Shown here piece after piece: positions 9,127 to 17,962 of a DNA stretch of 64,000 bases. Made by a program: the position numbers and the translations under genes. Location of the stretch: positions 1-64,000 of the forward strand of contig CAYTCW010000004.1 in the NCBI GenBank assembly GCA_964436235.1, read 5' to 3'. How positions within the stretch are numbered: position 1 is the stretch's first letter; every line of letters begins with the position of its first letter. Below the pieces are notes generated by a model. The model was not told the DNA's origin, ran no database searches, and saw nothing but the letters and a program-made list of their open reading frames with translations. This DNA is from UBA9980 sp964436235. Its GTDB lineage: Bacteria > Muiribacteriota > UBA9980.

Positions 9127-9180
9127 TGATAAATGTATTGACTTATCGGCCGCTTTATAATAAAATATCATATCTTAAAT

Positions 9181-11817
9181 ATGCTTAATTTAGCTTTAAT
9201 CGAACCACAAACTTTCGAGCTTTCCAACGGCTTCGCCGTTTCGCTTGCCGGCGATTTCAGTCCGGCTAAGCCCTATAGCGCCATAGTTTTTCTGGCTAAA
9301 TGCGGTCTGTACACGGAAAATTCCGAAAACAACGGGATAACGCATGCTCTCGAACATATTCTTTTTAAAGGCAGCCGTAAATATTCAAATTACGAGATCA
9401 CCTCGATTATAAATAAACTCGGCGGTTCGCTCGACGCTTTTACCACTTCCGATTCTCTCGGCATCGAAATACAGATCCCGCACGCCCATATATCAAGAGC
9501 GCTCGAGGTGCTTTCTCAACTGGCGCTTAACCCTTTGTTTCCCGAAGGTGAAATAGAGCTTGAAAAAAAAGTTATTATAGAAGAAATGCGTTTTTACAGA
9601 GACGATCCCGAAGATCTGGTAATGCTTAAACTTGAAAAGGCCTGTTACAAAGGTTCGTGTTACTCCCGCGAAATACTCGGAACGCCCGCGAGCGTAGGAA
9701 GGCTGACTGCCACGGCGCTTTCTTCTTATCACCGCGATTATTTTACGCCGTCGAATTGCTCGCTTACCATAGCGGGCGCTTTTGGCTCTACGGAAATATT
9801 ATCGTCGGTAGAAGAGCAATTCGGCGCCGGAGTCTGGGAAAACAGGTTTTCTCCAGCGAAAAATGACGATTATCTCGGCGTTAAAAATACTAAGGGGCGT
9901 TATATAATAAAAAAACGCGATAAGTTCATTCAAAATTATTACGCGATAGGCTTCGTTACGCCTTCTTCTTTAAGCGGCGGGCACATCTGCGCGATGTTTC
10001 TGCCCTACGTTTTTTCTTCGCTTAAATCATCGCCGCTCTTATATATGCTAAAAGATGAATATAACGCGGTAAACAGTCTTACCACCGATCTTGTTTTTAA
10101 ATATGGAATGTGGATGCTTACGGTTCTTGCCTCCGCCGAACCTTCGAAAATATCCATAGTCAAAGCCGGTATCAATAATTTTATTTCGGGCGTGTCGCGG
10201 TTCGTGAGCGAAAGCTATTTCGAATCGATCAAAAAATGCTTTTTGCTCGATTATATGCAGGAAATTGAAAATCCCCGCACTTATTGCAGCGAGTTATCCA
10301 CTTTCAATCATATTCTCGGTCAGGGTTCATATAATCATGCGGCTAAAGCCATAATGGAACTTAAATATAGCGATTTTATAAATTACCTGCGCTCGAGCGT
10401 CGAAACCTGCGATTATAACAGCGTTGAACTTACTTCGGTTTGCGCGTCGAAGCGTTCGGCCTATTTTAAAACTATGACGCCGATTTTGAAAAAAATCGAA
10501 AAATTCGACGAGGGGCGGCGCGCGCAAATCTTGACGCCGGAGCCGTCCCCGTCAGCCGCGGGCAAAAGGCTTTCCGCGGCCGGAACCGGCGCGTTTCGCG
10601 GGGCACAAACGGCCCGTATCGGTCAAAATTCAATGCTTTGCTCCATTGTAGATCCCTGCGCTGATTATTCGACGCTTACTTTATTTATAAAAGGCGGCGT
10701 GGCGGCTTCGTTTAAAGCGGGAGACGCCAATATCACGGCGGAGCTTTTCGGCCGGAAAACCGTTAAATCTACCATGTATGAAAATTACATGCTTTCGGAT
10801 TCGCGAGGCATTTATTTCGACTGTAATTCGTATCTTGATTATTTTAAATTCGAAGCCGCGACGGCCGGCGGCTGGACAGCCGAAAAGCTGTCTTATTTAA
10901 AATCGCTTTTCACGGATTTTCATTTTAATAAAACCATGCTGATAAAGTCCCGCGCGGCCGTTAAAAATTTGATTAAATCCATACAGGATGACGTTTTCGA
11001 ACTGTCTTTCTGGGGATTTCTTACAAATTTATTTGAAAATACCCCGTATAAAAAGGCGGTATTTTCGAATGGCAATAAATTAAACGATATAGCAGCCGGC
11101 GATATTATAAAATATTACGATTCGTTAGTTAAAAGTCCTTTTATAAGCATGGCGGTATCTTCCGGTTTAAATTGCGAAGATATCATACGCGATAATTTCA
11201 GCGAATTACTTTCGCGCCCCGCCCGTTCGGAGCCAAAAATATTTAGCGGCGTTCCCGAAAGTTTTAAAGCCTTCAACCGCGAAATAAAGTCGCGCCAGGC
11301 CCAATGCACCATAGTGATAGGCTCCGCCGCCCCCGCTTTCGGCGAAACCGGCAGCGCGGCATTTTCGGCGGCCAATCACATACTTTCCGATTATGCGGGA
11401 CGCCGCTTGTGGAATATCCGCGAAAATTTCGGGCTGTGCTATAATATATTTTCCGAATATATCCCGTTAGGGCTTGCTGGGGCGTTTTTTTGCTATGCGA
11501 ACGCTTCGGCCGAAAAGATAGAGCTTACCGCTGAAAAGATAGCCGAAGAGATCGAGAGGTTCGCTGATGAAGGCCCGTCGCCATCCGAACTCGAAGACGC
11601 TAAAACCCAGCTTATCAAACGCTTTGAAAATTCGGCTTCTTTTGCGGCTTCAGCGGCCCGGCTTATCGGCCAGCAGGTATTTTATGAAAGGTCTGCCGCC
11701 GCCTGTTTCGATTACGTCGAAACCATCCAAAACCTTACGCGGGAAAGCGTAAGAGCGGTTTTCGGCTCCTTCTGCCGGCCGCAAAACCTTTCGCGCCTTA
11801 AAATTATGGCCGGTTGA
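9181..11817 (+). CDS. M16 family zinc metallopeptidase, two-module form
   Basis: Protein of 878 aa, the length of fused M16 enzymes containing two tandem modules. The inverted zinc motif HALEH (His55, Glu58, His59) and the downstream Glu at 134-135 in VIIEEMRFYRDDPED are intact, so the first module should be catalytic. The second half (from about 480) shows the M16 fold features without the zinc site, including RRLWNIRENFGLCYNIFSEY near the C-terminus. No clear signal peptide is present, so it is probably cytoplasmic and degrades peptides. It is the first gene of a tight four-gene block. There is a TATAAT 20 nt before the ATG and no Shine-Dalgarno. Confidence 0.9.
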   Translation: MLNLALIEPQTFELSNGFAVSLAGDFSPAKPYSAIVFLAKCGLYTENSENNGITHALEHILFKGSRKYSNYEITSIINKLGGSLDAFTTSDSLGIEIQIPHAHISRALEVLSQLALNPLFPEGEIELEKKVIIEEMRFYRDDPEDLVMLKLEKACYKGSCYSREILGTPASVGRLTATALSSYHRDYFTPSNCSLTIAGAFGSTEILSSVEEQFGAGVWENRFSPAKNDDYLGVKNTKGRYIIKKRDKFIQNYYAIGFVTPSSLSGGHICAMFLPYVFSSLKSSPLLYMLKDEYNAVNSLTTDLVFKYGMWMLTVLASAEPSKISIVKAGINNFISGVSRFVSESYFESIKKCFLLDYMQEIENPRTYCSELSTFNHILGQGSYNHAAKAIMELKYSDFINYLRSSVETCDYNSVELTSVCASKRSAYFKTMTPILKKIEKFDEGRRAQILTPEPSPSAAGKRLSAAGTGAFRGAQTARIGQNSMLCSIVDPCADYSTLTLFIKGGVAASFKAGDANITAELFGRKTVKSTMYENYMLSDSRGIYFDCNSYLDYFKFEAATAGGWTAEKLSYLKSLFTDFHFNKTMLIKSRAAVKNLIKSIQDDVFELSFWGFLTNLFENTPYKKAVFSNGNKLNDIAAGDIIKYYDSLVKSPFISMAVSSGLNCEDIIRDNFSELLSRPARSEPKIFSGVPESFKAFNREIKSRQAQCTIVIGSAAPAFGETGSAAFSAANHILSDYAGRRLWNIRENFGLCYNIFSEYIPLGLAGAFFCYANASAEKIELTAEKIAEEIERFADEGPSPSELEDAKTQLIKRFENSASFAASAARLIGQQVFYERSAAACFDYVETIQNLTRESVRAVFGSFCRPQNLSRLKIMAG

Positions 11818-11822
11818 CGCTT

Positions 11823-13637
11823 ATGAAAGATATTTACATACTCGCGCCTTTATTTATAGTTATAATGTCTGCGGGGCTCGGTTTTTTCGTTTATGAACGC
11901 GACGATAAAAATCCGCGCAATTACTTGTTTCTTGCTTTAATCTGCGTTTTCATTCTTATCAATTTATTCGAAATTAAAGCCGTAATGGCCTCTGACGCGG
12001 CGGGCGCCAAATCATATCTTACGGCTATGGCGCTTCCTTTTTTATTTTTGCCGCCCGTTTTATTCTGTTTTTCGAGCGCGTATAATAATTTCATTAAAAT
12101 CGAGCCGCAGTGGCTTTACTGGTTGATTAATTTCCCTTTTTTCATAGTGTTTTTATTTCTGGCGCGGCTTATCGAAACCGGCGCGCTTAAAATAAGCGTA
12201 AGCGCTTTTGACGGAGGTTTTTACATTCATGCCGGTTTTACGGCCGTTTATATAATCCCGCTTTATTGCTTTATTTTATTTTTTTCGTTTATGCCTTTCG
12301 TTAAAAGTTACCGGCTCAGAGCGCTTGATAATGAATTTTATACGCAGATAAAGTCAATATTTTATTCGATCTTTATTCCCGCGGTTTTCGCTTCGGCTTC
12401 CATGGTTTATTTTAATTTCTTTCATCAGTCGGCTTCCGGCCGCGACATCCTCTATGTTTGCGGAATTTTTCCGGCCGCCGTTTTTTTATCGGTAACGCTG
12501 CTGGCTTTTTCAATTATCAGGCACCGTTCGTTCAATATTTCCATAATGTTTAATAACGCTCTTATTTATTCACTTCTTGCGATTTTAATTTCAGGGGTTT
12601 ACGTGGTCATCCAGAATTTTCTGGAGAACTTCTTTCAAAGCATCTTCAAGTCGAGCGCCGATATTTACGGCGCGATATCCGCTTTGATAGTGGCGTTTCT
12701 TTTTGAGCCGCTCAACCGCAAGTTAAGCGTTTTTATAAACGGCATCATCGATTTTTTTAAATCGATAAACAATCCGATCGCGGGAGAAAACGAAACGGGT
12801 TCAGCCGCGCAAGGATTTCACGCTCCGGATTTAAAGGCGCTCGAAGTGGCGTATATAGTTTTTATTTTTTGTTTTATAACTATTTTCGTTGCGGCAAAAC
12901 TCCTGCCTGGCGTCGCGCCGAAACTATCGTATTTGATTTCGGCCATGTCGCTGTCGCTAACGGCGCTCTACATACTTTACAGGGTTCTTCATCTGCCTTT
13001 TAACCTGACCGCCTACACGGCGCTTTCCTCGTTTTTTATTTTCGTTCACATATTGTTTATAACACTTACTTCCGGCGCCGGTTTTTACATGGAAGTAATC
13101 GGGGCCCTGGTTTCTTTATTATGTCTGATATCGGCCGCCGGACTTATCGGCCGCATTATAGCGGTTCGCATAGACGAGGCCGCGTTTTTGATACCATTAT
13201 GTCTGGTGGCTGCTTTTGCCGATATATGGTCGGTTTTTTACGGAGTCACCTCCGAGCTGGTCAGCACAAAATCCGGGGCATTAAATTATTTGCTGATGCG
13301 TTATCCGACTCTCAGCGCCGGCGATTTAAGACAGTACATAGGCATTTCCGATTTTTTATTCGCTACGATCCTTATGGGCGCGGCGATGAATTTTAAATTA
13401 AACGCAAAAAAAACATACGTCGGATTCGCGTTTTCGTTTTTTCTCACTTTTTTAACGGTAGTGCTCACGCACCGTGGCATTCCGGCGATACCGGCGCTGA
13501 GCGCGGCTTTTATCGTTGTAAACGCCGCTAATCTCAAGATTAAATACGAAGATATCAAGACCATGTTTATAGTCATTACCGGCGCCGGGTTTGTGTTTTA
13601 CCTTATTTCAATACTGCGGAGGATGGTTAACAGCTGA
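11823..13637 (+). CDS. Polytopic membrane protein resembling the 7TM sensor of histidine kinases, without kinase
   Basis: About 604 aa. The first roughly 300 residues form about eight hydrophobic helices and match the pattern of the N-terminal 7TM region of histidine kinases, including the segment AFSIIRHRSFNI and the later FEPLNRKLSVFINGIID, which in those kinases leads into the GAF/HK part. Instead of a kinase, a second set of about eight membrane helices follows (from about 345). The ATG at 11823 is used. A TTG at 11814 would overlap the M16 stop but has no better ribosome site. The stop overlaps the recD2 start by 1 nt, so translation is probably coupled. The function is unknown: sensing or transport are both possible. 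Confidence 0.75.
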   Translation: MKDIYILAPLFIVIMSAGLGFFVYERDDKNPRNYLFLALICVFILINLFEIKAVMASDAAGAKSYLTAMALPFLFLPPVLFCFSSAYNNFIKIEPQWLYWLINFPFFIVFLFLARLIETGALKISVSAFDGGFYIHAGFTAVYIIPLYCFILFFSFMPFVKSYRLRALDNEFYTQIKSIFYSIFIPAVFASASMVYFNFFHQSASGRDILYVCGIFPAAVFLSVTLLAFSIIRHRSFNISIMFNNALIYSLLAILISGVYVVIQNFLENFFQSIFKSSADIYGAISALIVAFLFEPLNRKLSVFINGIIDFFKSINNPIAGENETGSAAQGFHAPDLKALEVAYIVFIFCFITIFVAAKLLPGVAPKLSYLISAMSLSLTALYILYRVLHLPFNLTAYTALSSFFIFVHILFITLTSGAGFYMEVIGALVSLLCLISAAGLIGRIIAVRIDEAAFLIPLCLVAAFADIWSVFYGVTSELVSTKSGALNYLLMRYPTLSAGDLRQYIGISDFLFATILMGAAMNFKLNAKKTYVGFAFSFFLTFLTVVLTHRGIPAIPALSAAFIVVNAANLKIKYEDIKTMFIVITGAGFVFYLISILRRMVNS

Positions 13638-15838
13638 TGACGGATATAAAATCAAAAACGGATAATAACGCCGGCGCCGCCGAATTAAAATTATGCGGTA
13701 CGATCGAGCGCATCACTTATTTTAACGAAGAGCATAATTACTGCGTGGCGCGGGCTAAGTGTGAAGGCGAAAGGGAGCTTGTAACTATAGTCGGCACCTT
13801 CGCGGCTATAAATGTGGGCGAATTCGTCGAAATGACCGGCGAGTGGCAGAGCCATAAAGAATACGGCCGGCAGTTCAAGGTGTCGGATTATGTAGTAAAA
13901 CTTCCCAATACCATTACCGGCATTAAAAAGTATTTAGGCTCGGGTCTTATCCGCGGCATCGGCCCGAAAATGGCCGAGCGTATAACCAATCATTTCAAAG
14001 CGGCCACCATCGAAGTTATCGAAAAAACGCCGCGCGCGCTTTTAGAGATCGACGGCATCGGCGACTGGCGGTTGGAGCGTATCGCCGAGTCCTGGAAAAC
14101 CCAGAGCGAGATTCGTTCAATAATGATATTTCTTCAAAAATATAGTATTTCAACGTCAATCGCCACTAAAATTTATAAACGCTACGGCGAAAATTCCATA
14201 GCGCTTCTGACCGAAAATCCTTACAGGCTCGCCGACGATATATACGGTATCGGTTTTAAGAGCGCCGACCGGATAGCTCTTTCGATGAACATTCCGGAGG
14301 ATTCCGACGTTCGCGCCCGCGCCTGCGTAATTTACTGCTTAGGCCAGCAGGTGGGCGAAGGCCATGTGTTTGCCTGTAAAGAAAAACTTTTTGAAGAGCT
14401 GAAGCAGTTTATCGATATAACGCCTCCGCGCTTCGAAGGAATAATCGAAAAAATGTACGCGGATAAAGAAATAGCCGTTGAAAACGGCGATCAGGTTTAT
14501 CTTGAAGCCCTGCATTATTCAGAGGCCCGCGCCGCGAAAAATATCGTTAAAATATTTCAGACGCCTTTTAAAAAGATTGTCTGCGAGGTGGATTCGGTAA
14601 TATCTAAAATCGAATCGAGCTCGAAGATAAAATATTCGCCGCTTCAGCTCGAAGCCATCAATACCGCTCTTATTTCAAAGGCGATGGTGTTGACCGGCGG
14701 GCCCGGAACCGGAAAAACCACCACCATACGCGGTATTATAAGGGCTTTTAAAATGCTCGGCTTGAGCGTGCTGCAATGCGCGCCTACGGGGCGCGCCGCT
14801 AAAAAAATGGAGGAATCCACCGGCGAAGTTTCTAAAACCATCCACCGGCTTCTCGAATTTTCGCCCGGCGGCAAGGGATTTTTGAAGGGGCCCGACGATC
14901 CTCTCGACTGCGACGTTTTGATTTGCGACGAAGTTTCGATGATAGATATAGTGCTGATGCATCATCTGCTTAAAGCCGTCGCGCCTCACGCTAAAATCGT
15001 GCTTATCGGCGATATCAACCAGTTGCCGTCGGTCGGGCCGGGAAGCGTTTTAAAAGATATAATCGCATCGAGGATAATACCGGTCATATCGCTCGACCGG
15101 ATTTTCCGCCAGGACGAAAAAAGCCTGATTATCACCAACGCCCACCGCATCAATAACGGTGAAATGCCTTTTTTTCCGGATAAAACCGACGGCGGAGCGC
15201 TTTCCGATTTTTATTTTATCGAAAAAGAGGACCAGGCCGCGACTGCCGCAACTATAATTAAGATGGTCACCGAGCGCATACCCGATAAATTCGCGCTCAG
15301 GCCGATCGACGACGTTCAGGTGCTCTGCCCGATGTATAGAGGCGAGTGCGGCGTAACTTCGCTTAACGGCGTTCTTCAGGGCGCGCTTAATAAGTCCACG
15401 CTGGAGCTGTTTCACAAAACCCGTAAATTCAAGCTCGGCGATAAGGTCATCCAGAACGAAAACGACTACAAAAAAAACGTTTTCAACGGCGATATCGGAA
15501 AGATAAGCGACGTGCGGACTCAGGACCGCTCATTAGTAATAGATTTTCCGCAGGGCCAGATCGAATATGAATATAACGATTTAGACAGCCTCGAGCTCGC
15601 TTACGCCATTACCATCCATAAATCCCAGGGCTCGGAGTATCCCGCGGTCGTTATACCCGTTTTGACATCTCATTTTATAATGCTGCAGCGTAATCTTTTA
15701 TATACCGCGGTCACGCGCGCTAAAATGCTGGTGGTGCTCGTCGGGACTAAAAAGGCTATCTACATAGCGCTCGGCAATAATAAAGTCGTTGACCGCAATT
15801 CCAATTTAATCGATAAAATCCGCGCGGAGGTTATTTAA
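13637..15838 (+). CDS. recD2: RecD2-like ATP-dependent DNA helicase
   Basis: Protein of 733 aa, the usual RecD2 size, a 5'-3' superfamily 1B helicase acting without RecBC in genome maintenance. It has an N-terminal OB-like region, helix-hairpin-helix segments near 105-150 (GIRGIGPKMAERI and LLEIDGIGDWRLERI type), and Walker A TGGPGTGKTTT at about 351-361. Walker B is LICDEVSMID, and the C-terminal motifs include YAITIHKSQGSEY and LLYTAVTRAK. All helicase motifs look complete. It starts at an ATG overlapping the TGA of the membrane gene and ends directly before the GTG of the ABC-F gene. The link between a peptidase, a membrane protein and a helicase is probably operon organisation only. Confidence 0.93.
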   Translation: MTDIKSKTDNNAGAAELKLCGTIERITYFNEEHNYCVARAKCEGERELVTIVGTFAAINVGEFVEMTGEWQSHKEYGRQFKVSDYVVKLPNTITGIKKYLGSGLIRGIGPKMAERITNHFKAATIEVIEKTPRALLEIDGIGDWRLERIAESWKTQSEIRSIMIFLQKYSISTSIATKIYKRYGENSIALLTENPYRLADDIYGIGFKSADRIALSMNIPEDSDVRARACVIYCLGQQVGEGHVFACKEKLFEELKQFIDITPPRFEGIIEKMYADKEIAVENGDQVYLEALHYSEARAAKNIVKIFQTPFKKIVCEVDSVISKIESSSKIKYSPLQLEAINTALISKAMVLTGGPGTGKTTTIRGIIRAFKMLGLSVLQCAPTGRAAKKMEESTGEVSKTIHRLLEFSPGGKGFLKGPDDPLDCDVLICDEVSMIDIVLMHHLLKAVAPHAKIVLIGDINQLPSVGPGSVLKDIIASRIIPVISLDRIFRQDEKSLIITNAHRINNGEMPFFPDKTDGGALSDFYFIEKEDQAATAATIIKMVTERIPDKFALRPIDDVQVLCPMYRGECGVTSLNGVLQGALNKSTLELFHKTRKFKLGDKVIQNENDYKKNVFNGDIGKISDVRTQDRSLVIDFPQGQIEYEYNDLDSLELAYAITIHKSQGSEYPAVVIPVLTSHFIMLQRNLLYTAVTRAKMLVVLVGTKKAIYIALGNNKVVDRNSNLIDKIRAEVI

Positions 15839-17866
15839 GTGCTTTTAAGTTTTAATAAAGTGAGTTTTTCATACGGCGCGCAGGACATTCTCAAATCGGC
15901 GTCATTTATGATCAGGGACAACTCGAAAGTAGCCCTGATAGGCCGTAATGGCTCAGGAAAGACCACCATCATCAATTTAATAAAAGGTATTCTGACGCCA
16001 TCTGAAGGCGATATAGTCAAAAAACGCGATATTCGTCTCGGCTACGTCGATCAGCATATCGGCGCACAGGCCGAAACCGTCCCGCTTATCGATTATATTA
16101 AAACCGATTTTGGTTATTTGTTTGAAATCGAAAATAAAATCAAGGAATTAGAGCATGAAATATCTAAAGTAAAGCACGGATACGAAAAAAGCGCTTCATA
16201 TAACGCTATGATGGAGCAATATTCATCTTTAACCGAAAGATACGAGCATGAGGGCGGTTATACGCTTAATTCGCGTATTAATTCGGTGCTAAACGGACTC
16301 GGATTCTGTCCCGACGAATATTTAAAACCTTTAGCCGCCTTTTCAGGCGGAATGAAAACGCGGGCGCAGCTTTGCAAATTACTGCTCAAAGAATTCGACC
16401 TTATTATTTTAGACGAGCCGACAAATTATTTAGATACTTCTTCGCTCGAATTTCTCGAGAATAATCTTAAAAATTCTTCTACGGCGGCTCTTATAATATC
16501 GCACGACCGTTATTTTTTAGACAGCGTAGCCGACGCCGTGCTCTATCTTTATAATATGAAACTCGAGGAATTTCCAGGCAATTACTCCGATTTTTCCGAA
16601 ATTTTCGAACTTCGCCAGAGCGAGAGGATAGACGAATTCGAACGCCAGCAGGAGTTTATTAAAAAAACGGAAGAGTTTTATCTTAAATATAAAGCGGGTA
16701 TAAAATCCAAAATGGCCCGAGGCCGCAAAAAATTCATAGACCGTCTCGAACGGCTTTCAGATCCGGCGATATACAGCCGTAACGTTAAACTCGATTTTTC
16801 AAGAAATATGGAAATCGAATCGGGCCGGGTGGTCGTAAGCGCCAAAGAACTCAGCAAAGCCTTCGGCAGCAAACTTTTATTTAAAGACGCTTCGTTCGAA
16901 ATTGAAAGGGGCTCGATAACCGGGATTATCGGAGGCAACGGCGCCGGAAAAACCACTTTATTAAAAATGATCATGGGCCTCGACGAAGATTTCGGCGGCG
17001 CGCTGATAAAAGGCCATAACGTGGTTTACGGTTACCAGGACCAGCTGTTAGGCGGTTTAGATGCTTCCAATCGCGTGATAGACGAAATCTGGAATATAAA
17101 ACGGCTTATGAGCGAAGGCGAGCTGCGCAAATATCTGGCTAAATATCTTTTTTTCGGCGAGGATGTCTTTAAAAGCGTCGCCTCTCTTTCCGGCGGCGAA
17201 AAAAGCCGGCTGATTATGGCGAAAATAATAATGGGCGGGGCAAACACGCTTATACTCGACGAGCCCACCAATCACCTTGATATCGAGGCGAAAGAAGCTC
17301 TCGAGCAGGCGCTTTTAAATTTCGACGGCACTATTATTTTCGTTTCTCACGACCGTTATTTTATAGACAAGGTCGCCAGTTCGCTTATCGTTTTAGAAAG
17401 CAGGCGCGTTAAGTGCTATAACGGCAATTACTCTTATTACAAAGAGAAAAGCTCGGGCGGCGAAAAAAAATCGAATGAAACCGTTCGTGAAAGTCCCGAT
17501 GGCGGAAGAAAACGAAATGCCGGCCAGCCGGAAAAAAATAAAGGCGGCCAGGACGGCAAAAAAACGCCGTTTTCTTCAAAAGACGCCGCAACGGAATCGG
17601 GCAAAGAAGCGCCTAAGAAAAATCAACTTTCAAAAAACGCCGAACGGATGCTTAAAAATGACCTGGAAAAGATCGAGGCGCGCATCGCTGAAAACGAAAG
17701 CGAACTCAAAAGGATAGAAGCGATATTCGCTTCGAACGAATTCGAGGGCCGTCCGCTTTCTTACGCTGACACCGAAAAATTTAATAAAAGCTATTCCGAT
17801 TTAAAAAGCGAAACGGAATCGTTGTATCTATCGTGGAATGAAATCTGTTCCCGTCTCGAAGAATGA
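15839..17866 (+). CDS. ABC-F ATPase, Uup-like
   Basis: Protein of 675 aa with two ABC ATPase domains and no membrane segment. Walker A motifs are GRNGSGKT (about 35-42) and GGNGAGKT (about 365). The signatures are FSGGMKTRAQL and LSGGEKSRLIM. The Walker B motifs are ILDEPTNYLD and ILDEPTNHLD. A P-site-tRNA-interaction-type linker with many charged residues (about 240-300) joins the domains. A Lys/Glu-rich linker leads to a C-terminal coiled coil (about 595-675) as in Uup. ABC-F proteins act on the ribosome, and some give antibiotic protection. This one looks like a housekeeping Uup-type member rather than a resistance factor. A GTG start with GGAGG 8 nt upstream, directly after the recD2 stop, indicates operon coupling. 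Confidence 0.9.
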   Translation: MLLSFNKVSFSYGAQDILKSASFMIRDNSKVALIGRNGSGKTTIINLIKGILTPSEGDIVKKRDIRLGYVDQHIGAQAETVPLIDYIKTDFGYLFEIENKIKELEHEISKVKHGYEKSASYNAMMEQYSSLTERYEHEGGYTLNSRINSVLNGLGFCPDEYLKPLAAFSGGMKTRAQLCKLLLKEFDLIILDEPTNYLDTSSLEFLENNLKNSSTAALIISHDRYFLDSVADAVLYLYNMKLEEFPGNYSDFSEIFELRQSERIDEFERQQEFIKKTEEFYLKYKAGIKSKMARGRKKFIDRLERLSDPAIYSRNVKLDFSRNMEIESGRVVVSAKELSKAFGSKLLFKDASFEIERGSITGIIGGNGAGKTTLLKMIMGLDEDFGGALIKGHNVVYGYQDQLLGGLDASNRVIDEIWNIKRLMSEGELRKYLAKYLFFGEDVFKSVASLSGGEKSRLIMAKIIMGGANTLILDEPTNHLDIEAKEALEQALLNFDGTIIFVSHDRYFIDKVASSLIVLESRRVKCYNGNYSYYKEKSSGGEKKSNETVRESPDGGRKRNAGQPEKNKGGQDGKKTPFSSKDAATESGKEAPKKNQLSKNAERMLKNDLEKIEARIAENESELKRIEAIFASNEFEGRPLSYADTEKFNKSYSDLKSETESLYLSWNEICSRLEE

Positions 17867-17902
17867 AGCGTTCGCGCCGCCTAAATAAACTCATTAAATT
17901 TA

Positions 17903-17931
17903 TTGACTTTATAGTCCATATTTGATAAAAT
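17903..17931 (+). promoter_or_regulatory. Sigma70-type promoter that fixes the start of the peptidase-barrel gene
   Basis: TTGACT (17903-17908), 17-nt spacer, TAAAAT (17926-17931). The in-frame ATG at 17930 lies inside the -10, so the transcript must use the next Met at 17963. Confidence 0.75.
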
Positions 17932-17962
17932 GGGCTCACTAATTTTTATTATTGAAAGAGTT

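Noticed and set aside
9138..9161. TTGACT and TATAAT upstream of the M16 peptidase gene as a complete promoter
   Set aside because: The spacer is only 12 nt, too short for a sigma70 promoter. The TATAAT may be real but the pair is not.
11814..11822. TTG start of the polytopic membrane protein overlapping the M16 stop
   Set aside because: No better ribosome site than the ATG at 11823, which gives the same protein minus three residues. It cannot be excluded.
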